Shown piece after piece: positions 17,772-27,068 of a stretch of DNA of 64,000 nucleotides (the stretch's first letter is position 1; each line of letters starts with the position of its first letter). Under the pieces are notes generated by a model that was given only the letters and a program-made list of their open reading frames with translations, ran no database searches and was not told the origin of the DNA. The stretch is taken from positions 310,001 through 374,000 of the forward strand of contig NZ_JAEHFV010000002.1 in the NCBI RefSeq assembly GCF_016522065.1. Reading direction: 5' to 3'. Origin of the DNA: Flavobacterium agrisoli. Its GTDB lineage: Bacteria; Bacteroidota; Bacteroidia; Flavobacteriales; Flavobacteriaceae. Made by a program: the position numbers and the translations under genes.

Positions 17772-19619
17772 ATGTGCGGAATCGTTGGATATATTGGTCA
17801 TCGTGAAGCCTATCCTATCGTAACAAAAGGATTAAGACGATTGGAGTACAGAGGCTACGATAGCGCCGGAGTAATGCTATACAATGAAAAAGGTATCAAC
17901 CTTTGCAAAACAAAAGGAAAAGTTTCTGATTTAGAAAAAAAAGCCAAAGCAGAACTCGACACTAAAGGAACCATCGGAATTGGTCATACACGTTGGGCCA
18001 CTCATGGTGTACCTAATGATGTTAATTCGCATCCACATTTATCCAATTCCGGAAATTTAGCCATCATCCACAACGGAATCATCGAAAATTATGCACCTCT
18101 AAAAGAAGAATTAAAAAACAGAGGGTATACTTTTAAATCGGATACCGATACCGAAGTTTTAGTAAATTTGATTGAAGAAATTCAAAAAACTGAAAAAACA
18201 AAATTAGGCAAGGCGGTTCAGATAGCACTTAATCAAGTAGTTGGTGCGTATGCAATTGCTGTATTTGATATAAAAAATCCAGAAGAAATAGTCGCGGCTC
18301 GATTAGGAAGTCCATTAGCTATCGGGATTGGAGAAAATGAATATTTTATTGCTTCAGATGCTACGCCATTTATTGAATACACTTCGAATGCCGTATATTT
18401 AGAAGATGGCGAAATGGCTAATATTCGCTTGCACAAACCTATCAAAATCAGAAAAATTAAAGATGATTCTTTAGTTACTCCTACTGTTCAAGAATTACAA
18501 CTCAATTTAGAACAAATTGAAAAAGGTGGTTACGATCATTTTATGATGAAAGAAATTTACGAACAACCTAATGTAATTAAAGATACCTACAGAGGCCGTT
18601 TAAACGCCAACAAAGGAATCGTACAAATGGCCGGTATTGAAGACAATATCGAGAAATTCTTAAACGCAGAACGCATTTTAATTGTGGCTTGCGGAACCTC
18701 ATGGCATGCTGGTTTAGTAGCGGAATATGTTATTGAAGAATTTGCACGTATTCCGGTTGAAGTTGAATATGCTTCCGAATTCAGATACCGTAATCCCATC
18801 ATTAACAAAAAAGATGTGGTCATCGCTATTTCACAATCAGGTGAAACTGCCGATACTATGGCCGCAATAAAATTAGCTAAAGAAAACGGTGCTTTTGTAT
18901 TTGGCGTTTGTAACGTGGTAGGTTCCTCAATTTCTAGAGAAAGTCATGCTGGAGCTTATACACATGCCGGACCCGAAATTGGAGTTGCCTCTACCAAAGC
19001 TTTCACTACCCAAATCACGGTATTGACTATGCTGGCACTTCGTTTGGCTAAAGCAAAAGGTACTTTATCCAACTCGGATTACCACAGGTATTTGATGGAA
19101 TTGGAAATTATTCCCGAAAAAGTTAAAGAAGTTTTATCTACTAACGACATCACGAAAGAAATTGCTTTAAAATTCAAAGATTCAACTAATTGCTTGTATT
19201 TAGGAAGAGGGTATAACTTTCCTGTTGCACTAGAAGGCGCTTTAAAACTTAAAGAGATTTCTTATATTCATGCCGAAGGTTATCCTGCTGCCGAAATGAA
19301 ACACGGTCCAATTGCTTTAATTGATGAGCAAATGCCTGTAATTGTAATTGCTCCTAAACAAGGGCATTACGACAAAATTGTAAGTAACATTCAGGAAATA
19401 AAATCGAGAAGTGGAAAAATAATTGCAGTAGTAACCAAAGGAGACACTCAGGTTAGAGAATTATCTGATTATGTAATTGAGATTCCAGAAACTTCTGATG
19501 CCTTATCACCTTTAATTACAACTATTCCTTTACAACTCTTATCCTACCATATTGCTGTTTTAAGAGGTTGCAATGTCGACCAGCCACGAAATTTAGCAAA
19601 ATCCGTAACGGTTGAATAA
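17772..19619 (+). CDS. glmS: Glutamine-fructose-6-phosphate aminotransferase (isomerising)
   Basis: 615 residues. GlmS makes glucosamine 6-phosphate from fructose 6-phosphate and glutamine, the first step to UDP-GlcNAc. Cys2 (MCGIVGYIGH) is the glutaminase nucleophile, with GHTRWATHG and an N-terminal amidotransferase domain to about residue 230. Two SIS domains follow (ISQSGETADT, then YLGRGYNFPVALEGALKLKE is split across the second). The end reads NLAKSVTVE, as in the E. coli enzyme. No glmS ribozyme-like leader is visible, since only 11 bases separate it from the gene before. Confidence 0.98.
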   Translation: MCGIVGYIGHREAYPIVTKGLRRLEYRGYDSAGVMLYNEKGINLCKTKGKVSDLEKKAKAELDTKGTIGIGHTRWATHGVPNDVNSHPHLSNSGNLAIIHNGIIENYAPLKEELKNRGYTFKSDTDTEVLVNLIEEIQKTEKTKLGKAVQIALNQVVGAYAIAVFDIKNPEEIVAARLGSPLAIGIGENEYFIASDATPFIEYTSNAVYLEDGEMANIRLHKPIKIRKIKDDSLVTPTVQELQLNLEQIEKGGYDHFMMKEIYEQPNVIKDTYRGRLNANKGIVQMAGIEDNIEKFLNAERILIVACGTSWHAGLVAEYVIEEFARIPVEVEYASEFRYRNPIINKKDVVIAISQSGETADTMAAIKLAKENGAFVFGVCNVVGSSISRESHAGAYTHAGPEIGVASTKAFTTQITVLTMLALRLAKAKGTLSNSDYHRYLMELEIIPEKVKEVLSTNDITKEIALKFKDSTNCLYLGRGYNFPVALEGALKLKEISYIHAEGYPAAEMKHGPIALIDEQMPVIVIAPKQGHYDKIVSNIQEIKSRSGKIIAVVTKGDTQVRELSDYVIEIPETSDALSPLITTIPLQLLSYHIAVLRGCNVDQPRNLAKSVTVE

Positions 19620-19630
19620 ACTAAATCATG

Positions 19631-19660
19631 AAAGAGGTCTCTAAAACGGCCTCTTTTTTT
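19631..19660 (+). terminator. Intrinsic terminator after glmS
   Basis: AAAGAGG pairs with CCTCTTT, followed by a T run. Confidence 0.8.
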
Positions 19661-19790
19661 ATGCCTTTTTATTCGTTGCTATATACATTCAAATCTTCGA
19701 ATTAAGCAATATTATAAAAGACATCAGAATTACCAAAATAAAACAATAAAAAACAATCTCAAAAAAACACCTTTTTTTATATAAAAAATA

Positions 19791-19820
19791 TTGATTTTAG
19801 ATTTTAAAAAATTATCTTTG
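19791..19820 (+). promoter_or_regulatory. Promoter of atpDC
   Basis: TTG (19791-19793), a 19-base spacer and TATCTTTG (19813-19820) match the Bacteroidetes housekeeping promoter. The predicted leader to atpD is about 55 bases. Confidence 0.75.
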
Positions 19821-19878
19821 CGCTCTGAAAAAAGAGGTATTTTCGTTAAACCTAAATAGCTATTTAATAAACACATAA

Positions 19879-21393
<1,515 letters not shown>

Positions 21394-21396
21394 TTC

Positions 21397-21435
21397 AATT
21401 GATAATTATCAATTGACAATTATCAATTATCAATT
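21397..21435. repeat. Palindromic short repeats between atpD and atpC
   Basis: The spacer contains a perfect 18-base palindrome (AATTGATAATTATCAATT, 21397-21414) and two further copies of AATTATCAATT (21418-21428, 21425-21435). It can form a hairpin in the atpD-atpC mRNA. It has no T run, so it is more likely an mRNA processing or stability element, or a small repeat insertion, than a terminator. Confidence 0.6.
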
Positions 21436-21444
21436 ATTAGAATT

Positions 21445-21726
21445 ATGATTTTAGAAATAGTATCACCAGAAGCCACCTTGTTCTCTGCCGAAGTAACCTC
21501 AGTTACTTTACCAGGAGTTGACGGTAGTTTTCAAATATTAAACAACCACGCGCCTATTGTTTCTATTTTAGGAAAGGGTGAAGTAAAAATTACAGCTACT
21601 AGTTTTAATTTTGCCAAAGAGGTTGCATACAAGTTCAAAAAAGTTAACGATCAAAACTACACCTTAGCTATTGAATCGGGAACCATCGAATTAAAAGACA
21701 ACAAGGTTATTGTTTTAGTTGACTAA
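21445..21726 (+). CDS. atpC: ATP synthase F1 subunit epsilon
   Basis: 93 residues. This is the beta-sandwich N-terminal domain of the epsilon subunit (IVSPEATLFSAEVTSVTLPGVDGSFQILNNHAPIVS). The C-terminal helical domain of longer epsilon subunits is missing, as is usual in this phylum. It follows atpD after 51 bases and ends the operon. Confidence 0.95.
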   Translation: MILEIVSPEATLFSAEVTSVTLPGVDGSFQILNNHAPIVSILGKGEVKITATSFNFAKEVAYKFKKVNDQNYTLAIESGTIELKDNKVIVLVD

Positions 21727-21750
21727 AACATATCTTAAAGATTAAATAGT

Positions 21751-21785
21751 AAAGCCGTTGCATTTAAAATGCAACGGCTTTTTCA
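21751..21785 (+). terminator. Intrinsic terminator of atpDC
   Basis: AAAGCCGTTGCATTT pairs with AAATGCAACGGCTTT with almost no loop, followed by T. Confidence 0.85.
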
Positions 21786-21804
21786 TTTCAATTAATTTAC
21801 AAAA

Positions 21805-21875
21805 TAAAAAAGGTGGATTGCTCCACCTTTTTTGCCCCAAATCTACCATAAACTTAACCTACTATTGTTAATGGT
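21805..21875 (-). ncRNA. Predicted small RNA, copy A of three
   Basis: Read on the minus strand, a 5' arm (ACCATTAA) can pair, with one bulge, with TTATGGT in a conserved core containing AGGTTAAGTTTAT and then GTAGATTTGGGGC. A terminator hairpin follows (GGTGGA-GCAA-TCCACC, 21812-21827) with a T run at 21806-21811. A promoter-like pair lies upstream at 21880-21908. The unit is about 70 bases and has no reading frame. Ends are estimates. Confidence 0.7.
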
Positions 21876-21879
21876 TACT

Positions 21880-21908
21880 CTAATGTAAAAAGCATGTCTT
21901 TAAAACAA
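21880..21908 (-). promoter_or_regulatory. Promoter-like element for small RNA copy A
   Basis: On the minus strand: TTG (21906-21908), an 18-base spacer and TACATTAG (21880-21887), one mismatch from TAnnTTTG. The box ends 15 bases before the conserved TAGTAGG core. Confidence 0.5.
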
Positions 21909-21980
21909 AATAAAATCTGATTAAAAACAAATAAAATCGTTAAAATACTGATTTACAATATTTTGGATATTTTATAATAA

Positions 21981-22053
21981 CAAAAAAGGGTAGAATTACT
22001 TCTACCCTTTTTGCCCCAAATCTACTATAAACTTAACCTACTAATATTATAGT
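21981..22053 (-). ncRNA. Predicted small RNA, copy B of three
   Basis: Same architecture as copy A. The core differs at one base (TTATAGT instead of TTATGGT), and the 5' arm carries the matching change (ACTATAA instead of ACCATAA), so pairing is kept. The terminator stem is also changed on both sides (GGGTAGA/TCTACCC, 21988-21994 and 22001-22007). T run at 21982-21987. Confidence 0.7.
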
Positions 22054-22057
22054 GTAG

Positions 22058-22092
22058 TAAATATACAATAAGTAATCCTATTTTTCTCACAA
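22058..22092 (-). promoter_or_regulatory. Promoter-like element for small RNA copy B
   Basis: On the minus strand: TATATTTA (22058-22065), one mismatch from TAnnTTTG, with TTG at 22090-22092. The 24-base spacer is long. The box ends 14 bases before the TAGTAGG core. Confidence 0.4.
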
Positions 22093-22202
22093 ATCAGATA
22101 AAAAACCTAAAAAATCGTTTATCTGCAAATTTTGAGGAATTATAAAATAGAAAAAGAAAAAATTGAGATTTGACAATAACAGACTGGGCAAAGTGAAGAA
22201 AA

Positions 22203-22274
22203 TAAAAAAGGTGGAATAAATCCACCCTTTTTGCCCCAAATCTACCATAAACTTAACCTACTAATGTTATGGTA
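22203..22274 (-). ncRNA. Predicted small RNA, copy C of three
   Basis: Nearest to purF. The 5' arm ACCATAA pairs with TTATGGT in the same core as copies A and B. The terminator hairpin is GGTGGA/TCCACC (22210-22215 and 22221-22226) with a T run at 22204-22209. It has the best promoter of the three. It could also be reached by readthrough from purF, whose stop lies about 90 bases upstream on the same strand. Confidence 0.75.
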
Positions 22275-22277
22275 TAT

Positions 22278-22308
22278 CAAAAGTACTTTAGACTCCTTCG
22301 TTTGCCAA
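22278..22308 (-). promoter_or_regulatory. Promoter of small RNA copy C
   Basis: On the minus strand: TTG (22306-22308), a 20-base spacer and TACTTTTG (22278-22285), a perfect TAnnTTTG box. The box ends 14 bases before the TAGTAGG core, so transcription would start close to the pairing arm. Confidence 0.65.
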
Positions 22309-22362
22309 AAATTCAGGATTAACGGCAAATAAATCCGATGAAATGCATTATTTAACTTTTTA

Positions 22363-24261
22363 TTAATATGCTCGGGCATCTTTACCTTCGTAAAAATTCA
22401 TAAAAGCACGATTCACAACGCGGTTACCTCCTGGCGTTGGATAGTCTCCTGTAAAGTACCAATCTCCTAAATTTTTAGGACACGCTTTATGCAAATCCTC
22501 AACCGTTTGGAAGATAATCTTAACTTCTGCTTTTATTTCTGGCGAGCTTAACATCTCTGCAATTTTATCTGATATTTCTTGGTCTGTAAAAGGTTCGTAT
22601 ATGGCCGTAACATAATTTACAACCGCTTTATCTTCAAAATTTTCTTGCGCCTTACATTTTGTATACACTTCATCGACAATATGGTATTGGTTTCGTTCTT
22701 TGAGCAAGGCTAGTGCCGCTCTAAAAGCTACCAAACCTTCCAGCTTAGCCATATCAATTCCGTAGCAATCAGGAAAACGAATTTGAGGCGCAGAGGACAC
22801 AATAACGATGCGTTTAGGCTGTAAACGATCCATCATTTTAATGATACTCATTTTTAAAGTAGTACCACGAACAATACTGTCATCAATAATTACCAAATTA
22901 TCTGTCGGTTTAATAACGCCATAGGTAACATCATAAACGTGTGCGACTAAATCATCACGACTGCTGTCTTCTGTAATGAAAGTTCGCAATTTGGCATCTT
23001 TAATCGCCACTTTTTCAGTACGGATTTTCACCGCCAACAATTCCCTTAGTGAATCGGCTGTAAGCGTATTTCGATTGGCAATAATGTAATCATTTTTACG
23101 TTGATTCAAGAAATCTTGTGCAGCCTCGACCATTCCGTAAAAAGACGTTTCGGCAGTATTTGGAATATACGAAAAAACAGTATTATCGGTATCGCTATCA
23201 ATTGATTTCAAAACTGCGGGCAGAATCAATTTACCTAAATTTTTACGCTCTTGATATATTTCGGCATCACTACCTCTTGAAAAATAAATACGCTCAAACG
23301 AACACGCTTTTTTAACAGTTGGTGTTAAGATTTGCTCCATCGAAAGTGTTCCGTTCTTTTTGATGATTAAAGCATTTCCTGGTTCGATTTCTTGAACATT
23401 TTCGAAAGCCACGTTAAAAACAGTTTGAATTACCGGACGCTCCGAAGCAACCACAATTACTTCGTCATCTTGATAAAAATAAGCTGGGCGAATTCCAGCA
23501 GGATCTCTAAAAACAAATGCATCTCCATGACCTAAAAGTCCCGCCATAGCATAACCACCGTCTAAGTTTTTAGCTGATCGAGTTAAGATTTTACCAATAT
23601 CCAAACGTTCTGCAATAACAGGCGAAGCTTCTTTTTTGGTATATCCTTCGGCTTTACAATCTTGATACAATTGCATTACTTCTTTATCTAAAAAATGGCC
23701 GATTTTTTCCATCACGGTAACCGTATCTGCCATTTCTTTTGGATGCTGACCTAATTCAACTAAATTCTGGAAAAGTTCCTTCACATTAGTCATATTAAAG
23801 TTACCCGCTAAAATTAAATTACGATGCATCCAATTGCTTTGACGTAAAAAAGGATGTACACTTTCGATACTGTTTTTACCGAACGTTCCGTAGCGCACGT
23901 GCCCTAAAAACAATTCTCCTATGTAAGGTATATTGGCTTTTTGTGCTGCCACATCGTCTACATATTCAGGATGATTTTCCAGCTCTTCATTTATCCGAGC
24001 ATTAATTTGAGCAAATACATCTTGAATTGGTTGCGAATGATTTGAACGCACTCTACTAATATATCGCTGACCTGGTTCAACATCGAATTTGATACTAGCA
24101 AAACCAGCACCGTCTTGACCACGATTGTGCTGTTTTTCCATCATCAGATACATTTTTTGGATTCCGTAAAAAGCAGTTCCGTACTTTTCTTTATAGTATT
24201 CAAGCGGTTTTAGAAGTCTTACTAATGCAATTCCACATTCATGTTTTATAGCGTCGCTCAT
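22363..24261 (-). CDS. purF: Amidophosphoribosyltransferase, long Bacteroidetes form
   Basis: 632 residues, longer than E. coli PurF (505). It makes 5-phosphoribosylamine from PRPP and glutamine, the first committed step of purine synthesis. A class II glutaminase domain starts at Cys9 (KHECGIALV), which requires removal of an eight-residue propeptide to free the nucleophile. RGQDGAG and LGHVRYGTFG belong to the same domain. The phosphoribosyltransferase domain has the PRPP loop in LVIIDDSIVRGTTLK. The extra C-terminal part (about 560-632) is of unknown role. Confidence 0.93.
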   Translation of the reverse strand: MSDAIKHECGIALVRLLKPLEYYKEKYGTAFYGIQKMYLMMEKQHNRGQDGAGFASIKFDVEPGQRYISRVRSNHSQPIQDVFAQINARINEELENHPEYVDDVAAQKANIPYIGELFLGHVRYGTFGKNSIESVHPFLRQSNWMHRNLILAGNFNMTNVKELFQNLVELGQHPKEMADTVTVMEKIGHFLDKEVMQLYQDCKAEGYTKKEASPVIAERLDIGKILTRSAKNLDGGYAMAGLLGHGDAFVFRDPAGIRPAYFYQDDEVIVVASERPVIQTVFNVAFENVQEIEPGNALIIKKNGTLSMEQILTPTVKKACSFERIYFSRGSDAEIYQERKNLGKLILPAVLKSIDSDTDNTVFSYIPNTAETSFYGMVEAAQDFLNQRKNDYIIANRNTLTADSLRELLAVKIRTEKVAIKDAKLRTFITEDSSRDDLVAHVYDVTYGVIKPTDNLVIIDDSIVRGTTLKMSIIKMMDRLQPKRIVIVSSAPQIRFPDCYGIDMAKLEGLVAFRAALALLKERNQYHIVDEVYTKCKAQENFEDKAVVNYVTAIYEPFTDQEISDKIAEMLSSPEIKAEVKIIFQTVEDLHKACPKNLGDWYFTGDYPTPGGNRVVNRAFMNFYEGKDARAY

Positions 24262-24303
24262 GGTATTTGTATTTGTGTTGTTGTAAGTTGTGTTTTAATG
24301 TAA

Positions 24304-24330
24304 TAAAAAAAGCCCCGTTTTATCGAGGCT
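24304..24330 (-). terminator. Intrinsic terminator after the PfkB kinase gene
   Basis: On the minus strand AGCCTCG and CGGGGCT form an imperfect stem followed by seven T. It separates the kinase gene from purF, which therefore probably has its own promoter in the 40 bases before its start. Confidence 0.7.
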
Positions 24331-24338
24331 ATCGGGCA

Positions 24339-25262
24339 TTATATTTCTATATCAAACTGAGTTAAAGACTTGAATTGTTGTAATCGACTGGCAACTTCTG
24401 CTTTACTGAGCGTTTCCATTCTTTCGGTTCCAAATTTCTCTACACAAAAGGAAGCTAAATTAGAGCCGTAAATAATAGCATTTTTCATGTTTTCAAAAGA
24501 AATATTTTCGCTTTGCGTAATAAATCCAGAGAAACCACCAGCAAAAGTATCTCCTGCTCCGGTTGGATCAAAAACTTCTTCAAGCGGTAAAGCGGGCGCA
24601 AAAAACACCTCTCTATTGTGGAATAAAAGCGCTCCGTGCTCTCCTTTTTTAATCACCACATATTGAGGCCCCATTTCCTGAATTTTGGCAGCCGATTTTA
24701 CTAATGAATATTCACCTGAAAGTTGGCGCGCTTCTTCATCATTAATTGTAATTACGTCTACACGTTTAATTACGTCTAATAATTCAGGCAAAGCACAATC
24801 CATCCAAAAATTCATAGTATCCAAAACGACCAATTTGGGTTTTACCTCCATTTGATCCAAAACACTACTTTGTACTAGTGGATGCAAGTTTCCTAACATT
24901 ACCACATCTGCATCTTTATAATTTTGAGGTACTTTTGGTTGAAATTCGGCTAAAACATTCAACTCAGTTACCAAAGTATCACGAGAATTTAAATCATTGT
25001 GATACAAACCACTCCAAAAAAACGTTTTACCGCCTTTTACAATTTCGATTCCCGAAATATCAATGTTTTTGGAAGTTAAAAGATCTAAATGTTCTTGAGG
25101 AAAATCATCACCCACTACAGAAACTATAGCCGATTGCAGATTGAAAAATGATGCTGATAAACCGATATAAGTTGCTGCACCACCTAAAATTTTGTCCGTT
25201 TTTCCGAAAGGTGTTTCAATTGCGTCGAACGCTACCGTTCCAACGATCAATAATTTATTCAT
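24339..25262 (-). CDS. PfkB-family sugar or nucleoside kinase
   Basis: 307 residues of the ribokinase/PfkB family. GGAATYIGLSASFF is near the N-terminus and the anion-hole motif DPTGAGDTFAGGF carries the catalytic Asp near residue 245. It phosphorylates a sugar or nucleoside with ATP. The family name cannot be narrowed further from motifs. Position next to purF and two genes from purN makes a ribose or purine nucleoside substrate plausible, but this is inference from context only. Confidence 0.85.
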   Translation of the reverse strand: MNKLLIVGTVAFDAIETPFGKTDKILGGAATYIGLSASFFNLQSAIVSVVGDDFPQEHLDLLTSKNIDISGIEIVKGGKTFFWSGLYHNDLNSRDTLVTELNVLAEFQPKVPQNYKDADVVMLGNLHPLVQSSVLDQMEVKPKLVVLDTMNFWMDCALPELLDVIKRVDVITINDEEARQLSGEYSLVKSAAKIQEMGPQYVVIKKGEHGALLFHNREVFFAPALPLEEVFDPTGAGDTFAGGFSGFITQSENISFENMKNAIIYGSNLASFCVEKFGTERMETLSKAEVASRLQQFKSLTQFDIEI

Positions 25263-25344
25263 TTTTTGAATTTGGAATTAAAGTGCAAAGATACTTTATA
25301 ACTACCAAAGTTGCAAAGTTTGAAAGTCTGAAAGTTTTCATAAA

Positions 25345-25375
25345 TAAAAAAAGGTGTTATACATCAAAAACACCT
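25345..25375 (-). terminator. Intrinsic terminator after rnhA
   Basis: On the minus strand AGGTGT pairs with ACACCT across a 12-base loop, then seven T follow. Confidence 0.65.
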
Positions 25376-25420
25376 AAAAGACAACAAATTACAACACAGA
25401 TCAACAAACAAAACTACCTA

Positions 25421-25894
25421 TTAAGAAACTTCATTTTCATAATAAAAATCAACCGACAACTGGCTTTTTAACGAAGCCATAACCGCTAATTGATCACAGC
25501 GTTCATTTTGAGGATGATTATTGTGCCCTTTTATCCACTTAAAATCGACTTGATGTTTGCGATAAACAATCAAAAATCGCTTCCACAAATCGGGATTTTT
25601 TTTTCCAGCGAAACCTTTTTTTTCCCAACCAAAAACCCATTTTTTTTCTACAGAATCCACTACATATTTCGAATCGGAAATTATTAAAACGTTCCTGTTT
25701 GGTTTTTTTAACTTTTCTAACCCTACAATTACGGCTAGCAATTCCATCCTATTATTAGTTGTTAGTCGAAACCCTTCATAAAATTCTTTTCGGTGCGTTG
25801 TTCCAACCAATTCCATCACTACTCCGTAGCCTCCGTTACCGGGATTGCCTTTTGCAGCTCCATCCGTATATATATGTACTTCGTAGTTTTTCAT
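25421..25894 (-). CDS. rnhA: Ribonuclease HI
   Basis: 157 residues. It degrades RNA in RNA:DNA hybrids. The catalytic residues are visible: Asp11 in IYTDGAAKGNPG, Glu in NNRMELLAV, Asp in IISDSKYVV, and the late Asp in ERCDQLA. The basic protrusion (WVFGWEKKGFAGKKN) is present. It follows purN by 20 bases, so the two form an operon. Confidence 0.95.
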   Translation of the reverse strand: MKNYEVHIYTDGAAKGNPGNGGYGVVMELVGTTHRKEFYEGFRLTTNNRMELLAVIVGLEKLKKPNRNVLIISDSKYVVDSVEKKWVFGWEKKGFAGKKNPDLWKRFLIVYRKHQVDFKWIKGHNNHPQNERCDQLAVMASLKSQLSVDFYYENEVS

Positions 25895-25914
25895 TACTAA
25901 ATTTGATATGAGAA

Positions 25915-26475
25915 TTAGGTAAGCAAATCCGCTATCACTTTTGGAAAATGCATTTGTTCCAGTCCGTGAATTTTTTCGGCAACCGTTTCGGCAGTATCCA
26001 AATCACTTACACTTACTTTTTCTTGAAAAATGATAGCGCCTTCATCGTAATTTTCATTTACATAATGAATTGTAATTCCAGTTTCAGCTTCTTTATTTTC
26101 GACTATAGCCCTGTGAATGTGCATGCCATACATTCCTTTACCACCATAATTAGGTAAAAGCGCAGGGTGAATGTTAATTATAGCGTTCGGGTAAACATCG
26201 ATTATATTTTTAGGAAATTGCCACAAAAAGCCGGCTAAAACAATCAAATCAGGACAGATTTGGTTGATAATTTGTAGTACTTTGCCTTCATTTAGGTCGG
26301 TTTTAGTGAATATTTCGACTGGAATTTGAAGATTTTTAGCCCTATCTATAACCTTTGCATTTGCATTATTAGTAAGCACTAAAACCACTTTAGCCAAAGG
26401 TGAATCTTGAAAAAACCGAATAATATTTTCGGCATTACTACCTGATCCTGAGGCAAAAACGATAATTTTTTTCAT
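25915..26475 (-). CDS. purN: Phosphoribosylglycinamide formyltransferase
   Basis: About 186 residues from the ATG at 26475 (MKKIIVFASGSGSNAENI). The longer version would need a TTG start and adds only MRLF. It transfers a formyl group from 10-formyl-THF to GAR, the third step of purine synthesis. The active site is recognised in INIHPALLPNYGGKGMYG (Asn, His) and the Asp in NENYDEGAIIFQ. It is divergent from acpP. Confidence 0.95.
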   Translation of the reverse strand: MKKIIVFASGSGSNAENIIRFFQDSPLAKVVLVLTNNANAKVIDRAKNLQIPVEIFTKTDLNEGKVLQIINQICPDLIVLAGFLWQFPKNIIDVYPNAIINIHPALLPNYGGKGMYGMHIHRAIVENKEAETGITIHYVNENYDEGAIIFQEKVSVSDLDTAETVAEKIHGLEQMHFPKVIADLLT

Positions 26476-26592
26476 GAATAATCTCAATTAAATTTATGCA
26501 AAAAACGGAATAAAAATCGAAAATAAATAGCTTTATAAAAGCTTTGTTAAAATTAATTTTATAAATTAGTGTTACATTTATTAACTAAAGTG

Positions 26593-26621
26593 TTGTTTTA
26601 AAATAAAGTTTTTTATTTTTG
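26593..26621 (+). promoter_or_regulatory. Promoter of acpP
   Basis: TTG (26593-26595), an 18-base spacer and TATTTTTG (26614-26621). Confidence 0.75.
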
Positions 26622-26651
26622 CCAACAAATTAAATTCTAAAATTAAAGATT

Positions 26652-26888
26652 ATGTCAGACATTGCATCAAGAGTAAAAGCGATTATCGTAGACAAATTAG
26701 GTGTTGACGAAAACGAAGTTGTAACAGAAGCAAGCTTCACTAATGATTTAGGAGCTGACTCATTAGACACTGTTGAGCTTATTATGGAATTCGAAAAAGA
26801 ATTTGATATTCAAATTCCAGACGATCAAGCAGAAAACATCGCTACTGTAGGTCAAGCTATTTCTTACATCGAAGAAGCTAAAAAATAA
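26652..26888 (+). CDS. acpP: Acyl carrier protein
   Basis: 78 residues, acidic. The DSL motif ([15 protein letters not shown]) places the phosphopantetheine on Ser37. It carries growing acyl chains in fatty acid synthesis. fabF follows after 180 bases, with a hairpin in between, so acpP may be made in excess of fabF. Confidence 0.97.
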   Translation: MSDIASRVKAIIVDKLGVDENEVVTEASFTNDLGADSLDTVELIMEFEKEFDIQIPDDQAENIATVGQAISYIEEAKK

Positions 26889-26895
26889 TACACCA

Positions 26896-26946
26896 AACAC
26901 CCGATTTTTATTAGAAAATTCTAAAGTCGGGTGTTGTTATTTTTTC
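26896..26946 (+). terminator. Terminator or attenuator between acpP and fabF
   Basis: AACACCCGA pairs with TCGGGTGTT across a 22-base loop. A T run follows after four bases. The loop is long, so some readthrough into fabF is likely. Confidence 0.6.
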
Positions 26947-27068
26947 AAGATTCCATTTTGGGTTGAATTTCAATCAAAAACATTTCTATAGTAACCCATT
27001 GCTCTTAAATTCCAAATCATTAAGAAAGCATGGGTTTTATTAGTTTAAGCATACAAAAGACATAATTT

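Noticed and set aside
25148..25471. A 107-codon plus-strand frame across the PfkB start and the rnhA end
   Set aside because: Antisense to two certain genes and across a terminator.
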